This document shows, piece by piece, positions 1-5,623 of a stretch of DNA of 10,644 bases. Under the pieces are notes generated by a model, which saw nothing but the letters and a program-made list of their open reading frames with translations, was not told the DNA's origin and made no database searches. Each line of letters starts with the position of its first letter. Positions within the stretch are counted from its first letter, which is position 1. The stretch covers positions 1 to 10,644 of the forward strand of contig DUOR01000025.1 of the NCBI GenBank assembly GCA_012838715.1, given 5' to 3'. Origin of the DNA: Actinomycetales bacterium. GTDB taxonomy: Bacteria; Actinomycetota; Actinomycetes; Mycobacteriales; Mycobacteriaceae. A program made the position numbers and the translations under genes.

Positions 1-12
1 GCCGCTGTGCCT

Positions 13-43
13 TTGCCTTTTCGCCCGGCCGGGGCGTTATCGT
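13..43 (+). promoter_or_regulatory. possible promoter of the LCP gene
   Basis: TTGCCT at 13-18 resembles a -35 box and TATCGT at 38-43 fits the loose actinobacterial -10 pattern TANNNT. The spacer is 19 bp, longer than the usual 16-18, so the pair is weak. If real, transcription would start near 50 and leave a leader of about 85 nt. A 7-bp direct repeat GTATCCG (57-63 and 80-86) lies in that leader. This is read by eye only, and chance matches are likely. Confidence 0.2.
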
Positions 44-92
44 GGACGCCCGACCAGTATCCGCTTTCGCGCCGCCACTGTATCCGGCGGTG

Positions 93-118
93 CGGGGCCG
101 CGCCGGGACACGGCCCCG
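93..118 (+). promoter_or_regulatory. GC hairpin just upstream of the LCP ribosome site
   Basis: CGGGGCCG (93-100) and CGGCCCCG (111-118) form a perfect 8-bp stem with a 10-nt loop, ending 2 nt before the Shine-Dalgarno AGGAAGG (121-127). No T-run follows, so it is not a classical terminator. It could be a U-tract-less terminator of a gene to the left, or a leader structure affecting ribosome access to the LCP message. The structure is directly visible; its role is inferred. Confidence 0.4.
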
Positions 119-135
119 TCAGGAAGGAACCCGCA

Positions 136-1722
136 GTGAGCGACGACACCACCGGTTCGAGGCACGCGCGCGACATCCAGCCGCCGCCGTCGGACGTCCA
201 GGACGTCCGGCAGGCGTGGCCCGCTCCGCTGCGCAGCCTCCTGGTGCTCGCCTCCGTGCTCTGCCTGACCGTCGCCGGCGTCGGCTGGTGGACCATCGGC
301 CGCGCCGCCGGCAACCTCGGTTCCGGCGGAGACTTCGAGCTGGGCCAGGAGGCGGACGGCGCGACGGACATCCTGCTCGTAGGCTCCGACTCCCGCACCG
401 ACGCCCAGGGCAACCCGCTCACCGAGGCGGAGATCGACATGCTGCGGGCCGGTGACGAGGAGGCGACGAACACCGACACGATCATCGTCATCCGCGTGCC
501 CAACGACGGTTCCTCCGCGACCGCCATCTCCATCCCCCGCGACACGTACGTTTCGACGTCGTCGATGGGCAACATGAAGATCAACGGCGTCTACGGCCAG
601 ACCAAGCTCAACGAGGCCGAGCGCCTGGAGGGCGAGGGCCTGTCCCCCGAGGAAATCGAGGAGCGGTCGACCGAGGCCGGGCGCCGTGCGCTGATCAGCG
701 CGGTCGCCGACCTCACCGGCGTCACCGTCGACCACTACGCCGAGGTCGGTCTGCTGGGCTTCGTCCTGCTCACCGACGCCATCGGCGGCGTCGACGTGTG
801 CCTGAACGCCCCGGTCTACGACGAGCTGTCCGGCGCCGACTTCGACGCCGGCCGACAGACCCTCGGCGGCGCCGACGCGCTGAGCTTCGTCCGCCAGCGC
901 CACGGGCTGCCGCGCGGCGACCTTGACCGCATCACCCGCCAGCAGGCGTTCATGGCGTCCTTCGCCAACAAGGTGCTCTCCGCCGGCGTGCTGTCCAACC
1001 CGGGCCGCCTCAACGAGCTGGGCACCGCCGTGCAGCGTTCCGTGGTGCTGGACAATGATTGGGACGTCCTCGGTTTCGCCACCCAGATGCAGGGCCTGAC
1101 CGGCGGCAACGTCACCTTCGAGACCATCCCGGTCACCTCCATCGACGGCACCGGCGACTACGGCGAGTCCGTGGTCACCGTCGACAAGGCCCAGGTGCAC
1201 AGCTACTTCGACGAGCTTCTCGGCGACGACGAGGCGGAGGAAGGCGAGGGCACCGGCGCCCCGGAACCCCGCGACCACACGCCCTCCGAGACCACCGTCA
1301 GCGTCTACAACGCGACCGGCATCGAGGGCCTGGCGTCCCGCGTGTCCGGCGTGCTCGGCGAGCGCGGCTACGCCGAGGGCACCGTGGCCAACGCGGAGTT
1401 CGCGGGCGTCGCCATCTCCCAGGTCAACGCCGCCGACCCGGATGACCCGGCCGCGCACGCCATCGCCGAGGCGCTCGGCGGACTGCCGGTCGTCCACGAC
1501 ACCTCGATGGCCCCCGGCACCGTGTCCGTCACCGTCGCCGGCGACTACGAGGGCCCCGGCCTCTACGCCGACGGCAGCGACCTCGAGTCCGGCGCCGACG
1601 ACGCGTCGGACGATTCCGAACCCGCCGAGCGGGAGGTCGTCGGCCAGGAGGGAATGGCCCCCGACGAGCCCGTCGGCCAGCACATCGACGCCGGCGGCGA
1701 CGGCATCATGTGCGTGAACTAG
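136..1722 (+). CDS. LytR-CpsA-Psr (LCP) family cell-wall glycopolymer ligase with C-terminal LytR_C domain
   Basis: LCP proteins are membrane-anchored phosphotransferases that move lipid-linked glycopolymers onto peptidoglycan outside the membrane. In Corynebacterium and Mycobacterium the known substrate is arabinogalactan. The GTG start at 136 follows AGGAAGG (121-127) with 8 nt spacing and gives 528 residues. Residues 1-33 are cytoplasmic, with a transmembrane helix at about 34-55. The LCP domain (about 75-300) shows the DSR motif (Asp85, Arg87), a TDT segment near 113, Arg135-Asp136 in IPRDTYV, and the RQR...D..R..RQQ block at 253-270 that binds the polyprenyl pyrophosphate. A LytR_C domain spans about 386-472, followed by an acidic, low-complexity tail ending Cys526-Val-Asn. 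Two cysteines are predicted outside the membrane, Cys222 and Cys526. The gene stands alone on its strand. The family is certain; whether it is the LcpA orthologue or a paralogue cannot be decided here. Confidence 0.93.
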   Translation: MSDDTTGSRHARDIQPPPSDVQDVRQAWPAPLRSLLVLASVLCLTVAGVGWWTIGRAAGNLGSGGDFELGQEADGATDILLVGSDSRTDAQGNPLTEAEIDMLRAGDEEATNTDTIIVIRVPNDGSSATAISIPRDTYVSTSSMGNMKINGVYGQTKLNEAERLEGEGLSPEEIEERSTEAGRRALISAVADLTGVTVDHYAEVGLLGFVLLTDAIGGVDVCLNAPVYDELSGADFDAGRQTLGGADALSFVRQRHGLPRGDLDRITRQQAFMASFANKVLSAGVLSNPGRLNELGTAVQRSVVLDNDWDVLGFATQMQGLTGGNVTFETIPVTSIDGTGDYGESVVTVDKAQVHSYFDELLGDDEAEEGEGTGAPEPRDHTPSETTVSVYNATGIEGLASRVSGVLGERGYAEGTVANAEFAGVAISQVNAADPDDPAAHAIAEALGGLPVVHDTSMAPGTVSVTVAGDYEGPGLYADGSDLESGADDASDDSEPAEREVVGQEGMAPDEPVGQHIDAGGDGIMCVN

Positions 1723-1734
1723 GCCGGCCGCCCG

Positions 1735-2604
1735 CTACTCCCCCGCGCGGGCCGCGATGATCGCGGCCTGCCGCACGACGGGGGCGTCGATCATTTCGCC
1801 GTCGAGCTGGAAGGCGCCGACGTTGTCGTCGGCACGCTCCAGAATGCGCCGGGCGCGGTCGAGCTCCTCGTCCGACGGCCGGTAGGCGCGGCGCACCGCC
1901 TCCACCATCGCCGGATGGATGCAGGCCGTGCCGGCGAATCCGGACCCGGCGGCGTCGAGGGCCTCGAGGTACTGGCCCTTGTCGTCCCGGAAGTCGACGT
2001 GCACCGCGTCGATGGCGGCGATGCCGTTGGCGGCCGCGTGGATGACCATCAGCGTGCGCGCCAGCTGCTGCGGGGCGCGGTAGGGGCGGGCGCCGGCGTC
2101 GGCGGGGATGCCCGCGGCGTCGGCCTCGTCGGCCGTGATGCGCGACGACGTGCCGCCCAACTCCGCCGCCAGATCCTCCGCACCCCAGAACATGCCGACG
2201 ACGTCGGGATGCGCGGCAATCGCGCCGATGTTGAGGATCGCCTCCGGCGTCTCGATCATCGCGATGACCTTCAGCCCGGCCAGCTCCCCCGGGATGCCGT
2301 CGCGGACCTTCGGCACCATGACCACGTCGTACGGCGACTGGCGGGCCAGCTCCACGTCGCCCGCGAAGGTCGGCGTGTCCGGGCCCGTGACCCGCAGGAT
2401 GGTCCGCGCCGGATCCAGCGGGTTCTCCAGCACGTTCCGGCGGGCGGCCTCATGGCCGTCGAGGGCGGCGCCGTCCTCCAGGTCGACGATGACGCAATCG
2501 GAGCGCTCGGCGGCCTTGGCGAAACGGTCGGGTCGGTCGGCGGGCGCGAACAGCAGAGCGGGCCCGGCGGGCAGCCACGGGGGCATGGACGTCGTATCGT
2601 TCAT
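1735..2604 (-). CDS. CitE-like beta-hydroxyacyl-CoA lyase (HpcH/HpaI aldolase family), second paralogue
   Basis: The protein has 289 residues in the CitE/HpcH TIM-barrel family. These Mg-dependent enzymes split or form beta-hydroxyacyl-CoA thioesters such as citramalyl-, malyl- or HMG-CoA. Visible features are ADRPDRF at 22-28, VDLEDG with Asp44, Arg71 (thioester/substrate contact), Mg ligands Glu118 (MIETP) and Asp144 (GAEDL), CIHP near 230, and a C-terminal GEMIDAP segment that in the family reaches into the neighbouring subunit. All key residues are present, so it looks active. It is clearly related to the lyase at 7471-8310 but carries about nine extra residues after Arg155 and diverges through the following helix. 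Start: Met1 at 2604 has almost no Shine-Dalgarno but fits a leaderless start. Met7 (2586) would align exactly with the paralogue's N-terminus. It converges on the LCP gene. The substrate is unknown; citramalyl-CoA, HMG-CoA or malyl-CoA are candidates. Confidence 0.88.
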   Translation of the reverse strand: MNDTTSMPPWLPAGPALLFAPADRPDRFAKAAERSDCVIVDLEDGAALDGHEAARRNVLENPLDPARTILRVTGPDTPTFAGDVELARQSPYDVVMVPKVRDGIPGELAGLKVIAMIETPEAILNIGAIAAHPDVVGMFWGAEDLAAELGGTSSRITADEADAAGIPADAGARPYRAPQQLARTLMVIHAAANGIAAIDAVHVDFRDDKGQYLEALDAAGSGFAGTACIHPAMVEAVRRAYRPSDEELDRARRILERADDNVGAFQLDGEMIDAPVVRQAAIIAARAGE

Positions 2605-2611
2605 GCCACCG

Positions 2612-2635
2612 AAACTACCCGGCGGGCCCGCCGGG
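2612..2635 (-). promoter_or_regulatory. possible leaderless promoter with abutting 18-bp palindrome, upstream of the second CitE
   Basis: On the minus strand TAGTTT (2617-2612) fits the -10 pattern TANNNT. It ends exactly 7 nt before the ATG at 2604, the spacing expected when transcription starts on the A of the start codon. Directly upstream and touching it is the perfect palindrome CCCGGCGGGCCCGCCGGG (2618-2635), which would occupy the -35/-10 spacer, a typical repressor position. No convincing -35 box is visible (CCAACC lies 17 bp upstream of the -10). The palindrome could instead be an RNA hairpin ending thiolase transcription. GC palindromes are common in such DNA. Confidence 0.35.
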
Positions 2636-2666
2636 GTTGGGGCGCCGGAACCAGCGCCGCCCTACC

Positions 2667-2687
2667 CGTGGTCGGCCACCGACCGCG
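2667..2687 (-). terminator. hairpin directly after the thiolase stop
   Basis: Stem arms at 2667-2675 and 2679-2687 pair over 9 bp (one G-U) around a 3-nt loop, starting 2 nt beyond the thiolase stop codon at 2690-2692. No T-run follows on the minus strand, so it would be a U-tract-less terminator or a 3' stabilising hairpin. Confidence 0.4.
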
Positions 2688-2689
2688 TA

Positions 2690-3895
2690 CTAGTCGCGGT
2701 ACAGCAGCAGGGCGTCGCCCTGGCCGCCGCCACCGCACAGCGAGACGCCGGCCTTGCCGGAGCCGCGGCGGTTGAGCTCCATCGCGGCGGTCAGGGCCAG
2801 TCGGGCGCCGGAGCAGCCGATCGGGTGGCCCAGCGCGATGGCGCCGCCGTGGATGTTGCACTGCTCGTGGGGGTAGTCCAGCTCGCGCAGGGACTGCACG
2901 GCGACGGCGCCGAAGGCCTCGTTGATCTCGATGAAGTCGAGGTCCTTGGCCTCCCAGCCGGCGAGGCGCAGGGCCTCGAGGAGGGAGTCGGACGGCTGCG
3001 CGTGCAGGCTGTTGTCCGGGCCGGCGGTCTGGCCGGCCTTGCCGACGACGGCCAGGTAGTCCAGGCCGCGCTCCTCGGCCCAACCGCGGCGGGCGACGAC
3101 GACGGCGGCCGCGCCGTCCGAAATCGGGGAGGCGTTGCCGGCGGTGATGGTGCCGTTGTCCTTCAGGAACACGGCGCGCAGCTTGCCCAGCGACTCGGCG
3201 GTCGCCTCCGGGCGGATGCCCTCGTCGGAGTCGACGACCACCGGCTCACCGCGGCGCTGCGGGATCTCGATGGGGGCGATCTCCTCGGCGAAGACGCCGT
3301 CCTGCTGGGCCTTCGCGGCGCGCTGGTGCGACGCGGCGGCGACCTCGTCCTGCTCCTCGCGGGTGATGTTCAGCTCCGGGTTCGGGCGGTCCGTCAGGGT
3401 GCCCATGGAGATGTTCTCGTACGCGTCGACGAGGCCGTCGAGCTCGAGGGTGTCCTGCATCTTCAGCGAGGAGTAGCTCTTGCCCTTGCGCACCGACGCC
3501 ACGTGCGGGGCGTTGGTCATGGACTCCATGCCGCCGGCGACGACGACGTCGGCCTCGCCGAGGCGGATCATGCGGGCCGCGTGGATGATGGCGTCCAGGC
3601 CGGAGAGGCAGACCTTGTTCACGGACTCGGCCGGGGTGGTCCACGGCAGGCCGGCCTTGATGGAGGCCTGGCGGGCCGGGTTCTGGCCGACGCCGGACTG
3701 GATGACCTGGCCGAGGATGACGCGGTCGACGTCCTCCGGCTTGGCCCCGGAACGCTCGACGGCGTTGCGGATGGCGTGGGCGCCGAGGTCGACGGCGGTC
3801 AGGGAGGCGAGCTGGCCGAGCATCTTGCCCTGCGGGGTGCGGGCACCCGACAGGATCACGACGTCATCGGCGGACTTGGTGGGGTTCTCGGTCAT
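2690..3895 (-). CDS. acetyl-CoA acetyltransferase (thiolase)
   Basis: A thiolase of 401 residues, a normal family length. It would catalyse CoA-dependent cleavage of acetoacetyl-CoA to two acetyl-CoA in the cytoplasm, or the reverse. The catalytic set is complete: nucleophile Cys96 in NKVCLSG, GGMESM at about 130-135, His357 in GGAIALGHPIGCSG, and Cys387 in the C-terminal CGGGGQGDA loop. By eye it resembles actinobacterial FadA4-type acetyl-CoA acetyltransferases more than the beta-ketoadipyl-CoA thiolase PcaF. The ATG at 3895 follows a weak GAAG ribosome site. It lies 195 bp downstream of CoA-transferase B, behind a terminator-like hairpin, so it may have its own promoter. The neighbouring acetoacetate CoA-transferase genes support a role in consuming acetoacetyl-CoA from ketone bodies or leucine. 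Confidence 0.9.
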   Translation of the reverse strand: MTENPTKSADDVVILSGARTPQGKMLGQLASLTAVDLGAHAIRNAVERSGAKPEDVDRVILGQVIQSGVGQNPARQASIKAGLPWTTPAESVNKVCLSGLDAIIHAARMIRLGEADVVVAGGMESMTNAPHVASVRKGKSYSSLKMQDTLELDGLVDAYENISMGTLTDRPNPELNITREEQDEVAAASHQRAAKAQQDGVFAEEIAPIEIPQRRGEPVVVDSDEGIRPEATAESLGKLRAVFLKDNGTITAGNASPISDGAAAVVVARRGWAEERGLDYLAVVGKAGQTAGPDNSLHAQPSDSLLEALRLAGWEAKDLDFIEINEAFGAVAVQSLRELDYPHEQCNIHGGAIALGHPIGCSGARLALTAAMELNRRGSGKAGVSLCGGGGQGDALLLYRD

Positions 3896-3939
3896 GTTTC
3901 TTCGTCACTTTCGTTCGGTCGGGTGCGCCGTGCGGGGCG

Positions 3940-3959
3940 CCGCCGGCATGCTCCGGCGG
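3940..3959 (-). promoter_or_regulatory. inverted repeat in the thiolase leader
   Basis: CCGCCGG (3940-3946) and CCGGCGG (3953-3959) form a perfect 7-bp inverted repeat around CATGCT, about 45 bp upstream of the thiolase start. It could be an operator or a leader hairpin. In DNA this GC-rich, chance occurrence is plausible. Confidence 0.25.
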
Positions 3960-3995
3960 GCGTGTCCGCCGTCACATTCGGCTTTCCGTTAATCG

Positions 3996-4001
3996 AGACT
4001 A
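3996..4001 (-). promoter_or_regulatory. possible -10 box for the thiolase
   Basis: TAGTCT on the minus strand fits TANNNT and lies in the only notably AT-richer stretch (about 3973-4018) of the 195-bp gap between CoA-transferase B and the thiolase. It would give a leader of about 95 nt. No clear -35 box is visible. Confidence 0.28.
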
Positions 4002-4020
4002 GCTGTTTGCGGGCGTAATG

Positions 4021-4043
4021 GGGAGGGGCTTTCCCCAACTCCC
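4021..4043. other. second inverted repeat in the CoA-transferase B/thiolase gap
   Basis: GGGAG (4021-4025) pairs with CTCCC (4039-4043), and inner GGG (4026-4028) with CCC (4033-4035). This gives an interrupted stem next to the terminator-like hairpin at 4048-4068. It may reinforce termination or be incidental. Confidence 0.2.
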
Positions 4044-4046
4044 GCG

Positions 4047-4068
4047 AAAACCCCGGTCGGCGGGGTTT
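4047..4068 (-). terminator. rho-independent terminator-like hairpin after CoA-transferase B
   Basis: On the minus strand AAACCCCG (4068-4061) and CGGGGTTT (4055-4048) form a perfect 8-bp stem with a 5-nt loop, 22 nt after the stop codon at 4091. The descending arm runs into TTTT, a short T-tract. It is the most terminator-like element in the window and would end the ligase-CoA-transferase unit. Confidence 0.55.
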
Positions 4069-4090
4069 CCGGGGCGTCGGGAAGCGGGGG

Positions 4091-4804
4091 TCAGTTCTCC
4101 AGCTCGACGACGTACGCGGCGTCGGTGTTCGCCTCGATGTCGCCCAGGGTCACGCCCGGCGCGAGGCGACGCAGCACCAGGTGCGTGTCCGCGACGTCGA
4201 AGCTGCCCAGGTTCGTGATGATGCGGTCGACGACCTTCGTGCCGGTCAGCGGCAGGTTGCACTCCTTGACCAGCTTGTGGGTGCCGTCGCGGGACACGTG
4301 GTCGGTGAGGACCACGACGCGCGGGGTGCCCGCGACCAGATCCATCGCGCCGCCCATTCCCTTGACCATCTTGCCGGGGATCATCCAGTTGGCCAGGTCG
4401 CCGCACTCGGAGACCTGCATGGCGCCGAGGACGGCCATCTTCACGTGGCCGCCGCGGATCATGCCGAAGCTCGTCGCCGAGTCGAAGATCGCGGCCCCCG
4501 GGAGCAGCGTCACCGTCTGCTTGCCGGCGTTGATGAAGTCCGCGTCCTCCTCGCCCTCGTACGGGAACGGGCCCATGCCGAGGATGCCGTTCTCGCTCTG
4601 CAGCATCACGCGGACGCCGTCGGGGACGTGGTTGGCGACCTTCGTCGGCATGCCGATGCCGAGGTTGACGTAGTCGCCGTCGTTGAGTTCGGCGGCGGCC
4701 ATCGCGGCCATCTCGTCGCGGTTCCAGCCGATCTTCAGCGCGGCGGCGCCGGTGACGTCGGCGCGGACGCCGTTGCCGTTCGAATTGTTGTTGGCGGCGG
4801 TCAT
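4091..4804 (-). CDS. scoB: succinyl-CoA:3-ketoacid CoA-transferase subunit B
   Basis: Beta subunit of a class I CoA-transferase, 237 residues. With subunit A it moves CoA between succinyl-CoA and a 3-keto acid, classically acetoacetate, through a glutamyl-CoA intermediate. LGIGMPT at 48-54 and [12 protein letters not shown] starting at residue 70 are typical of the ScoB/AtoA type, and Glu71 is the expected covalent catalytic residue. [15 protein letters not shown] in the second half is also characteristic. The N-terminus has an unusual Asn/Gly-rich stretch (residues 5-12). The ATG at 4804 is separated from the subunit A stop by one base and has GGAGGAG 7 nt upstream, so the subunits are translationally linked. 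The context (CitE lyases, thiolase) fits acetoacetate; itaconate is a possible second acceptor. Confidence 0.92.
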   Translation of the reverse strand: MTAANNNSNGNGVRADVTGAAALKIGWNRDEMAAMAAAELNDGDYVNLGIGMPTKVANHVPDGVRVMLQSENGILGMGPFPYEGEEDADFINAGKQTVTLLPGAAIFDSATSFGMIRGGHVKMAVLGAMQVSECGDLANWMIPGKMVKGMGGAMDLVAGTPRVVVLTDHVSRDGTHKLVKECNLPLTGTKVVDRIITNLGSFDVADTHLVLRRLAPGVTLGDIEANTDAAYVVELEN

Positions 4805-4805
4805 G

Positions 4806-5594
4806 TCACTTCTCCTCCCCCGCCTCGGCGGCGGTTCCGGACGCGTCGGGGCGCGGCCGGGTCGTGCGCTGTTCGATGGGCTTCTCCCGCGGGTCGGCGG
4901 TGACCACGTGGTCGATGTACACGCCGGGGGTCATCACCGACGCCGGGTCCATGGACCCCAGCGGCGTCAGCTCCTCCACCTCGGCGACCGTGATGCGGCC
5001 CGAGGCGGCGCACAGCGGGTTGAAGTTCCGCGCGGTGCCGCGGTAAATCAGGTTCCCGTCGACGTCGCCGCGCCAGGCGTGGACCAGCGCCAGATCCGCG
5101 ACGATGCCGCGCTCCTGCACGTAGGTCTTGCCGTCGAACTCCGCGTGCGGCTTGCCCTCGGCGATGAGGGTGCCGACGCCGGTGGCGGTGTAGAACGCGG
5201 GGATGCCCGCGCCGCCGGCGCGGAGCCGCTCGGCCAGGGTGCCCTGCGGGTTGAACTCGACCTCCAGCTCGCCGTCGAGGTACTGCTTCGCGAACAGCTT
5301 GTTCTCACCGACGTAGCTGGCGACGACCTTGCTCACCTGGTGGTTCTCCAGGAGGATGCCCAGGCCCTGCCCGTCGACGCCCATGTTGTTGGACACGATG
5401 GTGAGGTTCTTCGCCCCGGAGTCCCTCAGCCCCTCGATGAGGTCGTAGGGGACGCCGCAGAGGCCGAAGCCGCCGACGGCGATGGTCATGCCGTCCTTGG
5501 CCAGCGACGCCACGAGGGCGCGGCCGTCGGTCTCCCGGGTCTTGGCGGTCTCGGTCGGCGCCGCCGGCGCGGTTCCGGTCACTGTCTCGGTCAT
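4806..5594 (-). CDS. scoA: succinyl-CoA:3-ketoacid CoA-transferase subunit A
   Basis: Alpha subunit, partner of the gene at 4091-4804, 262 residues from the chosen start. GGFGLCGVP at 41-49 is the CoA-transferase family I oxyanion loop region in its succinyl-CoA:acetoacetate form. SNN at 68-70, GVDGQGLG, the SYVGENKLF stretch and a [17 protein letters not shown] block also match this subfamily and not PcaI of the beta-ketoadipate pathway. The C-terminal 25 residues are charged and probably disordered. Start choice: the ATG at 5594 has GGAGG with 7 nt spacing. An upstream in-frame ATG at 5624 overlaps the ligase stop as TAATG but has a poor ribosome site, and would add 10 residues. It is probably co-transcribed with the ligase upstream and subunit B downstream. 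Confidence 0.92.
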   Translation of the reverse strand: MTETVTGTAPAAPTETAKTRETDGRALVASLAKDGMTIAVGGFGLCGVPYDLIEGLRDSGAKNLTIVSNNMGVDGQGLGILLENHQVSKVVASYVGENKLFAKQYLDGELEVEFNPQGTLAERLRAGGAGIPAFYTATGVGTLIAEGKPHAEFDGKTYVQERGIVADLALVHAWRGDVDGNLIYRGTARNFNPLCAASGRITVAEVEELTPLGSMDPASVMTPGVYIDHVVTADPREKPIEQRTTRPRPDASGTAAEAGEEK

Positions 5595-5623
5595 GGTGGT
5601 GCCTCCGTCACTCGTCGCCGTCA

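Noticed and set aside
7..135. GTG at 7 as the LCP start
   Set aside because: It has no ribosome site and would add 43 residues unlike an LCP N-terminus. The GTG at 136 has AGGAAGG at good spacing.
37..1683. Long open frame antisense to the LCP gene
   Set aside because: It mirrors the codon bias of the real gene, has His/Gly/Val/Asp-rich low-information composition and no recognisable domain. It is typical of GC-rich DNA.
1723..1734. Terminator between the convergent LCP and CitE genes
   Set aside because: Only 12 bp lie between the stop codons. The GGCCGGCC palindrome there is too short to form a hairpin, so any terminator must lie inside a coding region.
2108..4018. Very long plus-strand open frame across the second CitE and thiolase genes
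   Set aside because: It runs antisense to two clear genes and through their intergenic gap, with no domain. The thiolase and CitE reading on the minus strand has all catalytic residues.
2690..5594. CoA-transferase plus thiolase as a beta-ketoadipate (PcaIJ/PcaF) module
   Set aside because: Subunit A has the GGFGLCGVP and SYVGENK wording of succinyl-CoA:acetoacetate transferases, the thiolase looks FadA4-like, and no aromatic pathway genes are present.
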